Assembly (NCBI GenBank): GCA_013400115.1
Contig: VXBP01010394.1
Location: forward strand, 186,001-250,000
Length of the DNA: 64,000 nt
Direction of reading: 5' to 3'
Origin: Rhinopomastus cyanomelas
Lineage: Eukaryota; Chordata; Aves; Bucerotiformes; Rhinopomastidae
Position numbers and translations under genes: made by a program. Shown one piece after another: positions 11,958 to 23,203 of the stretch (positions are counted from its first letter, which is position 1; the number at the start of each line of letters is the position of its first letter). Under the pieces are notes generated by a model. The model did no database searches and had not been told where the DNA came from. It was given only the letters and a program-made list of their open reading frames with translations.

Positions 11958-13284
11958 CACAGAACGCTTCATGAATTTGCACATCACCCTTGGGTTCTTC
12001 TTCCCGGAATCTTCCAGTTTTATCTCTTTTCCTGTATTTTATGTTTTCCCTGGATGGACTTTTCATACCCAACTGCGGAACACAGATGGCATTAAAAAAT
12101 GCTGCAACTTGGCTACCAGATGCTACAGATTCCTTGCCAGTCCCACCATCTTCTGTTCACTGCATTTGTTGTGTTCTCCACTTTGAAAGATTGCCCCTCC
12201 CTCTGACTTGGTGAATCTGTCTTTTGCCATCACTTTAAGTGGACCTTCCTCCTCTCGCCAGCCTTTCCATGTGATGTGAAGACACTGCTGAGAGTGTTGG
12301 AGGGATCTGAAATGTCCAGCCCCTTTTGTACTCAAAGATCTTCGCTCTCCTGAGTTTTCACATAGTTGGTAGAATTTGTAGGCACTCAGGCTTGTACCAC
12401 TGTGCCTAAACCTCTAGTCACAGATCGACGACAGTGTGGTGACACCCAGAATCCTGAGCAAGTGAGGGAGGATTTCTTTTGGGTCACGTTTTTATCTCAA
12501 CCTCCTCTTAATATGTGATTAACCCTGCTGAGATTTTTAAGAACAAAGCAGGGAGGTGTGTGCTGTGTCTCTGTAGCCACAGCTTGTCCCCAGTTACTTG
12601 GCTTAGGACACAGATTGACTTGCTCTCTACATTTTTGCTTTTACTTCACTGTAGTGCAACAATTGCACAGGGAGTTCTGGCCAGCTTTGGAGCAGGTAAT
12701 GTAGGGCAGCCTTTGTTAGTATTTCTTTGCTATCTAAGGCTCGAAACACATTTCAGAGCAGACAGTCAAGGTCTGAGATGCTTTAAGATTTCTTTTTATC
12801 CTTCTCAAAGGCTGCCCATTCAAGTATATAAAGCAGCAGCAGCAGCAGCCACTCCCCTCTAACTTAATGGCAATATAATGTACAAGTAGATCAGATCAGA
12901 GCAGGGGTTTTTCAGGTTCATCATCCTGTTCCTCCTTAGCCGTGGTAGAGCTAGGGGCTGTAAAGAAGGGGTGAGCAGGAAGTAGTGTCTGTAGTCCCTG
13001 CTGTACCAGCCCATCTCCAGCTCTTGTCTGTCCCAGGCTCCTGGAGGCAGCAGGTATCTTTACAGTTAATAATTTGGGGATCATTCTCTTCTATAAGCAC
13101 AAGCAGTGTCTGTTGGGATTCGTGTTAACTTCTCCATCTTGCTGTTTTCCAGCAAGAAGGTATCACAGTGTCGCTGTGTTCGAAGAACTGCTTCCACTGT
13201 GTATTTCTGCCCTGCTGTCCTGTTCGTTCAATGGCAGCTAGTTCTTAGGATAGGAAGCAGTGAACGTTTGTACCCTGTCGGTCT
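11958..13284. other. No gene seen; unique DNA
   Basis: No exon, RNA gene or clear repeat family, apart from an (AGC)6 run at 12832-12849. The open frame 12515-12862 reads through that run as Ala codons but has no recognisable domain and no convincing splice context. Confidence 0.5.
12832..12849. repeat. (AGC)6 trinucleotide repeat
   Basis: Six perfect AGC units. Short, but of a class that can vary in length between individuals. Confidence 0.95.
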
Positions 13285-13440
13285 GTTCACACAGGAGTTT
13301 ATAGACCTCTGTTGTATCACCTTGCAGTTTCTTCTTTTCCGCCTCTAACAGGTCTGGCCTACTCTCTCATGAGGAAGTTGTTTCTTCCCTGTTGCCCTTC
13401 TCTATACTCTCACAGTTAACCAGTAGGATCTTCACCAGTT
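13285..13440 (-). mobile_element. Probable very old CR1 fragment
   Basis: Read on the + strand, 'cttcttttccgcctctaacaggtctggcc..ctctctcatgagg' (about 13331-13373) followed by 'cccttctctatactctcacagt' (about 13396-13417) lines up with the complement of the CR1 segment encoding '[31 protein letters not shown]', with many substitutions. Edges are uncertain. Chance similarity in a pyrimidine-rich stretch is the main alternative. Confidence 0.4.
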
Positions 13441-15508
13441 GCCTTTCATATGGCTATGGCAATATGTCTTTCATATTGTTATGCTTGTAACGGAAAGGTT
13501 GCACAGAGGTGCAAAGCTCACGTGGGATGTAAAGAGTGGTGTCGTGAAGTATTCTTTCTGGCTCACTTTACTCCTGATAATTAGTAATTTTTTTGAAAAA
13601 TACTCTTGAGCTGGTCTTTCCATGACTTTGAATATTTAATCCTAGAAACCCTTTCAAATTGTTGCTAGATAACCTCTCATCCTGACAGTATCATGCTGTT
13701 CACCTTCCATGGTCTGTTGATTCATCTGCGGGACTCCCATTCCCAAGCAGGGGTGTCCTGCAATGAGAACTGCCCTTCAGCTGGACCGCGGCTACAAAGG
13801 ATGTTGTTTCTGCTTTTGTTCTGGCACCGTGTCTGAATGTTCCTCGTACGCTTTGATCATCTTGTGGTCCTTTAGCCTTTCTGACAGGGTTCTAGCTTTT
13901 GACAGATGAGTGTATTACTGGTTTTGAGGACTTCTGTGACTTCTTTCGCCGTTGTTTGGTTTGTGTGTTTTACCCCACCTACGAGTGTTTTCACACTTAA
14001 CCTTCCTGTGTCACTTCGACGTGCTAATGCTTTTGGAAAAGTGTTTTTTGCAATGTCCTTTGCCATATTTTCCAGCTGCGATGGCTTTCTCTTGGAAAGT
14101 TCTTTCTGATAAGTGATATTTTCTTTGACTTTTCAGTGTCCCATCTTTAAATAGCTCCTGTGTTCCCTACTGTGGGCTTAGTGTGCTGATTGCTTCTTTT
14201 AACTCCTTTTCAAGAATTTAAGACACTCCTTTTCCTACTTTTCTGCAGTTTCTGCTTTTGAAGTTCCAAGCTTCACTGAGCCACATTTGTGCTGTTTCCC
14301 CAGGGCTGCTGGGTTTGGGTTTGCTGTGGTCGGTGTTGCAGCGCCATGTTTGGTGTTGATGCTCACCCAGGTACCATGCACCGCCCAGAGCTAAGAGAAA
14401 TCCCGCGTTTCTCTTTGTGGGTTTCCTGCAAAGCTGCTGCTAATCATATCCCTGGCTGTAGGCTCTGCAGTGCCTCCTGATGTGACGTTATCCAGTTTCC
14501 ATGGAGGTAATGGAAGGCTCTCATTACTGTTATGTTTTCACCCTTTGCAACATTTCTACTTTGTTCCTGTATCTCCTTACTCGCTGCTATTTCTGTGCGT
14601 GCTGTTGCTGCCGCCGGCACCGCGATGTCAGATGTTTAAAAAAAGAGTCAGAAAGAGCCATCTATGACTTGAACCTGTGGTACAACCTTTGGTTGCATTA
14701 CAAGGGGCTTTCAGAAGTTTCAAATTTAAGTAAGAGCTGGTGCATGTTAGTTAAAGCTGAGTTACAGGACGCAATCACACATTCTCCCTAATGTAGGAAA
14801 TAGCAGAATTATCTGATAAGCTGTGTCCAAACAGTGATTGCTGCTGCTTCCCCAGTCTCACTCTGCTTTTGCGGCTTGTCTGCGTGCACCAAACTTTGGA
14901 AAGTGCTGTCACTGCTCGTCAATCAACGTTATCCACCACTGTGACTGCCACTAAGTGTTTCCTGTAATAGTACTCTGCGGTGGTGCACGGAGCACGGGCG
15001 GGCTTGGCAGAGTTTACCCTGTTCCTTGTCTATTGTGCTGGGAGCTGTGGGTGATGTGACAGCAGGCTGGGTGTCAGCCACTACGTCACGTTAGCAGTCT
15101 ATGGAGATGTGTGTCTATGAAGTCTATGAAGAATAGAAGTGTGATGAAAGGCCATTGAGGAAAGAGACGGACATGAATGAAGGAGGAGGAAAATTACCCC
15201 AAATAGGGGAGGGTGGAGTAGAACCAACTCCTCTCAGTGCTGGCCACTCAAGGATGCCCATGTGTGGTGTGTGCTGGGCAGAGCCACTTGTTTAATTGGC
15301 GCACGATTTGATAAAGTAGCTGGTTCCCCTGCCTGGCTGTGAAAATAGTGCATGTGTGTAATGCTGTGTATGAATTGTGATTTGGCTCTCTGTGGAAGCC
15401 AAGTTTACTCTGACATGTTCTCACTCAGGGGGGAGGACGATGGTTGGTTCTGATCATCTCCCAGAAGAGAAATTGACAGCTGGAACAGAAAACAGCCTGA
15501 GAACATAA
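13441..15508. other. No gene seen; possible old unidentified repeat
   Basis: No exon can be supported. The stretch 13860-14480 is pyrimidine-rich on the + strand and, read on the minus strand, has a wordy coding-like texture rich in Lys, Thr and Ser with scattered stops (for example a 64-codon frame at 13872-14066). It may be a decayed repeat or pseudogene that I cannot name. A short CpG-dense spot lies near 14609-14625. Confidence 0.4.
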
Positions 15509-15797
15509 AATCACAGAATGTATTGGGTTGGAAGGGACCTCCAAAGGCCACCTAGTCCAACTCCCCCTACAACACGCAGGGACGTCACTCCCCAGACCAG
15601 ATTGCCCAGAGCCCCAGTCCAGCCTGCCCTTGAATGGCTCCAGGAATAGGCCCTCTCCCACCTCTCTAGGCAGCCTAGAGAGGGATCCCCCACCCTCATA
15701 TTCAATAACCTTTTCCCCATGTCCAGCCTAAATCTGCCCTTTTCCGGCTTCAAACCATGACTCCTCATCCTATCATTCCCTGCCCTTGTGAAGATGG
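15509..15797 (-). mobile_element. CR1 LINE, 3' fragment
   Basis: Antisense CR1. The 3' end is at 15509 ('aaatcacagaatg'). It is followed by 'GGGTTGGAAGGGACCTCCAAAGG' (about 15525-15547), 'CTAGTCCAACTCCCCC', 'cagattgcccagagcccc' and 'ctccaggaataggccctctcccacctctctaggcagcc', and it fades at about 15797 within the ORF2 C-terminal region. The 3' UTR, with its 'cctacaacacgcagggacgtc' block, differs from that of the other copies and marks a separate CR1 subfamily. Minus-strand open frames at 15425-15768 belong to this element. Confidence 0.93.
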
Positions 15798-18700
15798 AGA
15801 TCTGGAAGAGTCTGAACTGTCCAGAGTAAGGACAGAGCTAAAGAGCGAGCTTTTTCTTCAGGAGCAAGGGATCTACTTTGTAAGTGCTACAGCTGCTAAA
15901 AGATCTTGCTTGAGTCTGCCTTGCTGACACAGCAAAGCCAGTCGGTGAAGAGGGACATGGTCGTGGCCAAGAGAAGAGATGTTCTTACTTCTGTTACTCA
16001 GAAATAAGCTGCTTCTGCTTTCCCTTTGTGCTTAGCGGACTGGAGTGTTATTTACTCGACTTATTGTTGTCTGCTGTTTGCAAGTCCTCCTGAAGTTGGA
16101 CCAACTTGAAGAGGGACAACCTAGGAAACACAGAATCTGAGCACAGATTTTCTTCCATGGAAGGAACCAAATTTCAATTTGCGATTGAAACCAGAACAAA
16201 TGTGCTCTTCCAGTTCTTGATGAGTTCTGCTTTGTATTTAATCTTGAAAAGTTTCCTTAAAAGAAGACAAAATTATATTCTTCTATCATGTGTAATTACT
16301 TTGAACTGATCTTACAGAGGCACATGCCTCAGCCCTGCGGTCCTGGAGGTGAGGTATATTACTGCTGATGCTCTCACTTTCCGTAACAGCATGAAGGGAG
16401 GGAGCAGCCTTCATAGATTGCTTTGCTGATTAATAAAATCAATGCTATGAATCTCAAGTACAAGATCAAAGTTTGTAAGGAGGGGAAAAAAATGCAAGCA
16501 AACAAGCTGAGAGATGAGACTGATGCTGAAGATGTCAGTACATCTCATTACATTTTATAATGTGAAGATTTGTTTTATACTTGTAAATCAAATTTGTTGT
16601 TTAAATGATTTTCCTTTCCCTCATTAATATGCTGAGCTGTTCTCTAAATATAAAGTATATTTCTTTCTAGCATCTTTTTTCATGCTTTTTTATAGTTGGG
16701 TAACTTCATAATGATGTTAGTGCAGCTTGTTTGATCTGTGGAAGCAAAAGCAAGATGGAAAAATGTGAAAGAAGGGTCGGTATTTTAATCTTCTTTGCTA
16801 CTGAATGTAATTTGCCCTTACTGTGCTTTTATTAAGAAAAGCTATGCTTGAAAAAACAAAATCCTACTCACACAGATTTCCTGGAAGCTCTTCTACCTCT
16901 TATAGCTTCTTTATTCTTGTTACTTTAAAAAGAAATGAATTAATATATGAATTATGCGTAGACAGCAGCGGCTTTTGTTCCACCTATCTCGAGCTTTGTT
17001 TCTGTATTTTCCACACGCATGTGTCATAGCCCTTTCTTCTCCCTCAGTCGAAGATGTTTTGCTGAAGTCTATTAGTAAGTTTGGAGATAAGAGCTATTTC
17101 TAAAGTAGCCCAAAATCTTCTTGGTTTATTTTTAATGTCTTTTGGAAATGAGAGTAAATTGCTCATCAGGGCATTCAGGGGCTGTTGGCTGGAAGGAAAG
17201 GTACTAGAGAAGGAAAAAAGAAGGAGAAGCAGAAGTGGACGCTGTGCTTTTTCTTGCACTGCATGTAGCAGCATTTCCTTGGCAATTATTTGTCTTAATT
17301 CTGTCTTATTTGAATGCCTACCTGATTTTAATGTAGAGAAATTCTTAATTAGGGATTAATGAAAGACCCTTTAATATCACAAATGAATGTGTTTTCAAGC
17401 TAGTTTCTGCTGTTTAGAATCTCACATTGTTAAATTTTTAATTAAAGTTTGAAACAAGTGAAATAAGTAAATTAATTTCTTCAGGAAAAGAAAACTGGAT
17501 CTGAGCATTAAGCTGTACACAGCTCTGCGTCCTTACCCATCCCGCTTTAGTAGAGGTTCTAGGAGTTGTCCTTCAGCACAGTTGTGCTACCTCTGACTTT
17601 CATTTCAACTCCGTGAGGTCCAAATAAGGGGCTTCTTACTGTTGAAATGATTCTTTTGTTTTGTAAAGTTATTTTTGTAAGCCAGGTTCCCAGTTTAGCA
17701 GTCAAACTGGAATGTGCTCCATGCTGTCCTCAGGCTTGTTTCAAATGGCCGTTTGGTAGAGACCAAAATGCCAGCTCTGCCCCCAGCCTCTTGGGCCTCT
17801 TTGAACCGAGAGCAGCCCAGGTACCAAAGCAACAGCAGTGGTTGAGCCTGCACTGATTCCCATTTTTCATGGGATGGCAAAAGCCACTGGCCAGGGCCAG
17901 GTCTCTGCTCCACTGACAGGCCAGAGGGACAGTCAGGTTTGCTGTCACACCGATGTTCGCCATTGTCTCCCACGTGTTGTTCCCTTTCACACTGCACATT
18001 GATGGGAATTGGAGTTCCAGTGAATCCTGTGTCACTGAGAAGGAATTTCGAAAGAATTTTTTTATAGTTGCAAGAGCATTCCACGGCCGCTGAGCTCCGG
18101 TTGTACGTGTTCGCAGGCACTGCTCACCGCCTTGCTCTTCACAGGTCTCTGGAGGAGCATAAGCCTCCGCAAGCTCATTAGTTAATGCTCTCCATACAAG
18201 CACTGAGTTTCCCTGCCCCCTTTTCACTTTTCTTTTTCATTGGTAGGGAAACCCTACAATCTGCCAGTGAACTTTTGGTCTCTGTAAAGAAGTTATACAG
18301 AGTTTGGGTGGAATTTCTCTGAACTTCACTACAAGGCAGAAAATGTGGAAAATGCTTCCTCCAAGCAAAATATGAACAAAATGTTTTGATTCATTAAACT
18401 GCTTCCCATTTGCCAGCAAGTGAGAACCTTACAGTTATTCAGCTGAATAGTGCATGGCCCTGAGGGGGCAGAGCCAGCAGAAAAGGAGATGGCAGTAGTC
18501 CAAAGAGCAAAACTCATGTCTTCAGGAAAATTAGGAGATGTTGCCCCAGGCACATCCATCCCTACTTGCACAGTGAGCTGGTTATATTGGGATTTTATAT
18601 TGCAGGCTACTTTGGTTTTCAATATGAAACTAAAGCTGGTTTTTAGCACCACATGATATCTGGAGGGTACTCCATGGAGCAGACCTGCTGCTTTGGTGGT

Positions 18701-20329
18701 TTCATAGGCCCTTAACTTTGCTGGTCAGAGTGTTCTAAGTTACAGTCACTGGGCCAAGGGCCAGTTACTTGGGCTGGCTTTGGAGAAAGTTTGTGTTAAC
18801 TTCCTAGTGCTAGACCTTTGCTTCTCAAATGCAAATGCTGTCTACTATGACTTAAATAGCTGCATTCTTATCACAGCCTCATATCCTATTTTATAGTCTT
18901 GCTTGTAAAATTCAGATCTTTACCAATTTTTGAAGTTTTGAAGAGTAAGAAAACTTGTCGAAGGCTGTGCGAAGGTAAGGACATGCAGTTGAGCTGCTTC
19001 CAGGAGAGGGCAGTAGAGTCATGCAGAGCATGGATGGCAGCCTTCTAACGCTAGGGACTTGGGGAGGCATCATGACTTGTGGTGTCTGTAGTGTCCTCAG
19101 TGTTGCAGAACAGGACATCTTTAAGGTCTCCTTCTTCTCTGTGTGGTCTGGTTCATGACACACATGGGCAAACAGAAGCCCAGCAGGTTCTGTCTTCCAA
19201 TACCCTTAAAACCATTTCACATTTGCCTCTGCTGTTGGACAGGAGTGAGCGTACGGTTTGCCTGCACTGCACCAGTGAGCGACTGGGTTAAAATCCTAGA
19301 CTTGTGCTTGCGTGGTTGTCTTTGTGTAACTTGTGTAGCAGTCCTCGCTGACAGAACACGGTACGGGAGGTGTGAGCTGGGTAGCTGGGGTCCCTGGAGC
19401 GGGCAATACTTGACCTGGACACACAGCCGTTCCACAGCTGGATACCTCCTGTAGTCTCTTTTTGTGTATTTATTTCTTGTACATTGCTGAGCAGAGTGGG
19501 TTGTTCGCAGGGTATTTTTCACACTGTTGGCTTTTGAAAGTGACTGCTGTGTATTTACAAATTTACAAAACCCGTTTCCTGAGGGAGTTTGTTTTCGCTT
19601 CTGGCACATTGCATTCAGGTGGCCACGTCGTTGCGCAGGACCTGGTACATCCTGCAGGTCTTCTAGAGGAAAAGACCGTGGGTGGGAATGTCTGCCCTCT
19701 CCTGGCTAACAGGAAGGCTCCTGTTGCCATGTCACTGCCAACTTAAACACCCTGCAAAGGCTCCTGCTCACTGCCTCACTCTGCCCAGATGGCAAACACT
19801 ACTGAGCTGTAGCTGCTTTCAGACCCCAGAGTCTGCTCAGTGCTACTCCGAGTGTTTAGGAGATGAAAGTATGGAATACTTTACAAGACTTCATGTCTTA
19901 CTACCTCATTGTCTGTGCTGTCTGTGTTATCTATTAGACAAATATTGGAAATGACAAAATAGTTCCTTTTCCTTTATTATCATTCAGTTGTGGTCACAAC
20001 TGCTTGAATGCATCTGCAGACTAGACCTTAGTGGTAAGAGGAAACCTGGAGAATGTGAGATGGGGGAGAGATAAGTGCTTAAAGAGATGAACTGTGAGCT
20101 TAATACTGCTAAGTAGCCAACAAGAACAGGACTGTAATAACCCTTTATGTTCTCAGCTTGTCCTGGTGTGGGGTCTTGGCACAGTAGCTAGGGAGCCTTG
20201 CTGGGGTGCCTGTCATGGAGGCAGTCTGGATGTATCATGGCCTCCAAGGAGTTCTTGCACTTGCAGCTGAGGTATCTCAGAGCACAGCTGTGTCGCCTTT
20301 ATCTCCAGAGACCTCCCAATGCATCAACT

Positions 20330-20368
20330 GTAGCAGATCCCTCCTGACAGATGTTATCTGTCTGCTAC
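20330..20368. repeat. Compound hairpin
   Basis: The inner arms gacagat (20346-20352) and atctgtc (20356-20362) form a perfect 7-bp stem with a 3-base loop. The outer arms gtagca (20330-20335) and tgctac (20363-20368) extend it across a one-sided bulge of 10 bases. It is too short for a typical microRNA precursor. Confidence 0.85.
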
Positions 20369-21728
20369 AAAGAGGCACATGATTGTGTTGGAGAACAAAA
20401 CAACCAACCCACTAACCAAGATCAACCTTTTCCTTATCCTGGAAAGGCTGTTTCTTGAGACTCCCCTGGATTGTTTTGTACAAAATTCTCAGCTGGTTAA
20501 AAAATTAAGCTGGCCGCCTACAGATGAGCAGGGTAAATTCCAAGAGTCACACAGAGAACAGCTCCTGCAGATATCACCACAGACAGATTCTACACAATAA
20601 GTTAGAAAACCAAAGCTACTGGCTGTTGAGAGGAAATGGAAAAAGAGGTGCTGGTGCCACATGGATCAGCTCTGCGTTGTGGGAGCAACATCTGCTTGGC
20701 CCCAAGTGGTGAGGAGGAAAAGCCAAGAGCAGTCCAGGAGCTATGGTGTTGAGCAAGAGAGCTCACAGCAAGCCCTGGGGAGGGAGGCAGGAGAACTCTG
20801 AGCAGCAAACAGCCCAAGAGAAGTTGAAGCTGTAGCTGGGCTCATGGCTGTCAGGTATGTGACAGCAGTTTAAACCCCATGAGCCTGCTGGTGGCAGGAA
20901 GCAAAAACTTGTCTGACCTGTAGGTATGCAGTGGGTGATGGAATTGCAGTTTTCTTATTTCACCAGGATGTTGGATGTTTGCTTTAAATAGCTTCTTTAA
21001 GAAACTAGAAAAAACATCATCATTAGTAGTTTCATCATTCCATCATCCACAGATGCTGTCAATGCAGGCATCTCTGAGGTGCGTCCATAGTCAGGTCATC
21101 AGATCTCTCTTAGTCCCAGGCACATAGGAGCTCTTAATTTATTTTAAGCTCTTGTTTTCCTAGACGAAAATAATTGTTCAGCAAGTTGAGCTCAGAGTTT
21201 TAGAATGACTTGTCTTGAGTACATTACTGCACCCACATCCTATTGAATCACACTGTGTGTAGGCTTTTGGCAGGAGTGACTTCACATCTGTTTTAAAATT
21301 TCTGAATCTCTCTTAATATAATAAAGATAATGTTTATGAGCCTTTAAAACTGTGGTGTGGGAAAGGGTCGGCTGACTGCTGAAAAGCTGATGTGATGATG
21401 AAAATGAAATAACAAGAGCAGACATGGTCTATATTATAAAAACATGTCTGACATGAAAACAATGGCTTCTTCTAATCCTTTAAGGCTGTGACTATGGTTT
21501 GTCCTGTAGAGGCTGCCTTCAACTTCATTTAATTTTGGCTTGGAAAAAGGACTATATAAATACAGTAAGTTGAGCTTTGGTGGGATAACTTTTGGTGCTA
21601 TTCTGCTATCAAAAAAAACCAGGCAACTGAGAGCATCACTGCAGGGCAGCTTCTCAGCACCACACCCACTGTGGGTGTGTGTCTAGACTTTGCTGATTTA
21701 GCTGTTAATCAGGTAGAGGGGATGAAGA

Positions 21729-22107
21729 CGCTAACCGAGACATTGAGCGGCGAGTGAACTGAGAATTGTCCAGTAATTTCAATCTGCAGTACCTGTGGGT
21801 GAAGCGTGACAGATGGTGTCACGGCCTGCTGTGCCGATGCACACAAACCGCGTAACTGGGTGACACGGAGCAGGCAGGTGCGGTTAGCATGCGGTGAGAG
21901 TTGGGTAAAGTGTGCGTGACGTGGTTACTGCGCTTTGTAACTGAACGCAGTTGTTCGTTCAATTACTGTTTCAGCAATCCTTTCTTTTCTTCCTGTTTTA
22001 CACTTTGATGAAAACGTTGGGGAAACTTAATTTCTATTGACTTGTGCGCTATCAGTCTGCCTGTTCGCCGTGCTTCATGCGCCCGGCACGGCAAACTGTC
22101 AGTAGCG
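21729..22107. promoter_or_regulatory. CpG-rich patch, candidate regulatory element
   Basis: About 25 CpG dinucleotides fall in roughly 380 bases, whereas the flanking kilobases have very few. No CR1 or other repeat explains it and no long open frame is present. Local CpG retention of this kind is often seen at regulatory elements or minor promoters that escape germline methylation. That reading is inference: there is no TATA box or recognisable first exon. Confidence 0.3.
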
Positions 22108-23150
22108 TCTGGGTCAGCTAACTCTGTTACAAAGACAGTTACACCCACAGAAAAGGAAAAGCTTTTGATTAATGTCTGATTTGGGCAGAATGAAAGCTCT
22201 GCAGTGCTGAGATGTCTTTTCTAAGAAGATGGAAATTGTCCATTTTTATTGAGAAGAAGCATTCAGTAAAATTGTCTTTGCATCCTAACGCTTCATCCCA
22301 GAAGTTATGAAGTTTTTGCAAGCATTTTTCAGCAGTAGTTCACGTGAGTACTGGCTGTAGCATACTTGGCCATTGAAAATCCCTGCCAGACCTTCTCTTT
22401 AAGTTTAGAACTTTCAGTCTCAATTGCTGTCAGTTACCAGACTGCTGAAGGAATTGAAAGTTGCATCCCAGAGTGGATTCAGAGACAGTCCTTTACCTTC
22501 CTGCTTATAAGAACCTTTGAAAAAGAACAGAAAGTATTCAGCATAATCCAATGAAAGTTTTTCTCTCTGTATCTGTTTAATATTTTACGGTCCTTATGTA
22601 AGTAGCTGAGCAGATGTGGTGGAAGGGATTGCCCTGAGAGCTGCTCTCACAAACAACCCTTTATTCTTTTCTTGGGTTTTTCTATCTGTCTCACTGTCTA
22701 AAAAAGATGTCACATCAGCGCTTTGGTTTTAAGAAAACCGAGTCAGGAAAGCTGTGGTTTGCCAGAACAGTTTATTTCAGGAGTATGTGTTTTAAATCCC
22801 ATATTTTTTCCTACAGAAAGAAAGAAGTGTGGTTGTGGATATTAAGAAGAATAAATTAACAAGATTACCATATGAACCATGAAAATAATTCAGTAATTTT
22901 GGCACTGGGGTTTCCCATTCTGGGGCATTGCTGCTTGGGAGGCGTTTTGGTCAGTGTTGCACTGCCTCGGCTGTGGGTACAGCCATGTGCGAGTGTGCAT
23001 CAAGGACTGGTCTGGCACACCAAAACCCTAGGGTCTGCACTCTTCATAAACCCCTGTGAAACCTGAGCTGAACATGGTTTATATCAGGTGCTTTCCACCA
23101 ACGTGGTCCCCACTCGGATGATATTCTCTTACTCCTTGGAGAAGTTAAGA

Positions 23151-23203
23151 TGGAGTACTGCAATTAGTAGTTCTGTAATTATTATGGAGTGCTGTAATTA
23201 TTA
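23151..23203. repeat. Imperfect AT-rich tandem repeat
   Basis: Three imperfect copies of a 15-19 bp unit. The last reads tggagtgctgtaattatta, the first tggagtactgcaattagta, and the middle one lacks the 5' few bases. Confidence 0.7.

Noticed and set aside
15425..15768. Overlapping minus-strand open frames of 78 and 85 codons
   Set aside because: Both lie in the antisense CR1 at 15509-15797 and read its decayed ORF2 tail in two frames.
16317..16350. Possible tiny exon between ttacag and gtgagg
   Set aside because: Both splice-like ends are present, but the insert is only about 31 bases with no coding context, and such pairs are frequent by chance.
17695..18227. Two overlapping minus-strand open frames (141 and 165 codons)
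   Set aside because: They occupy the same bases in different frames, so at most one could be coding. Neither shows a domain, splice context or coding-like composition.
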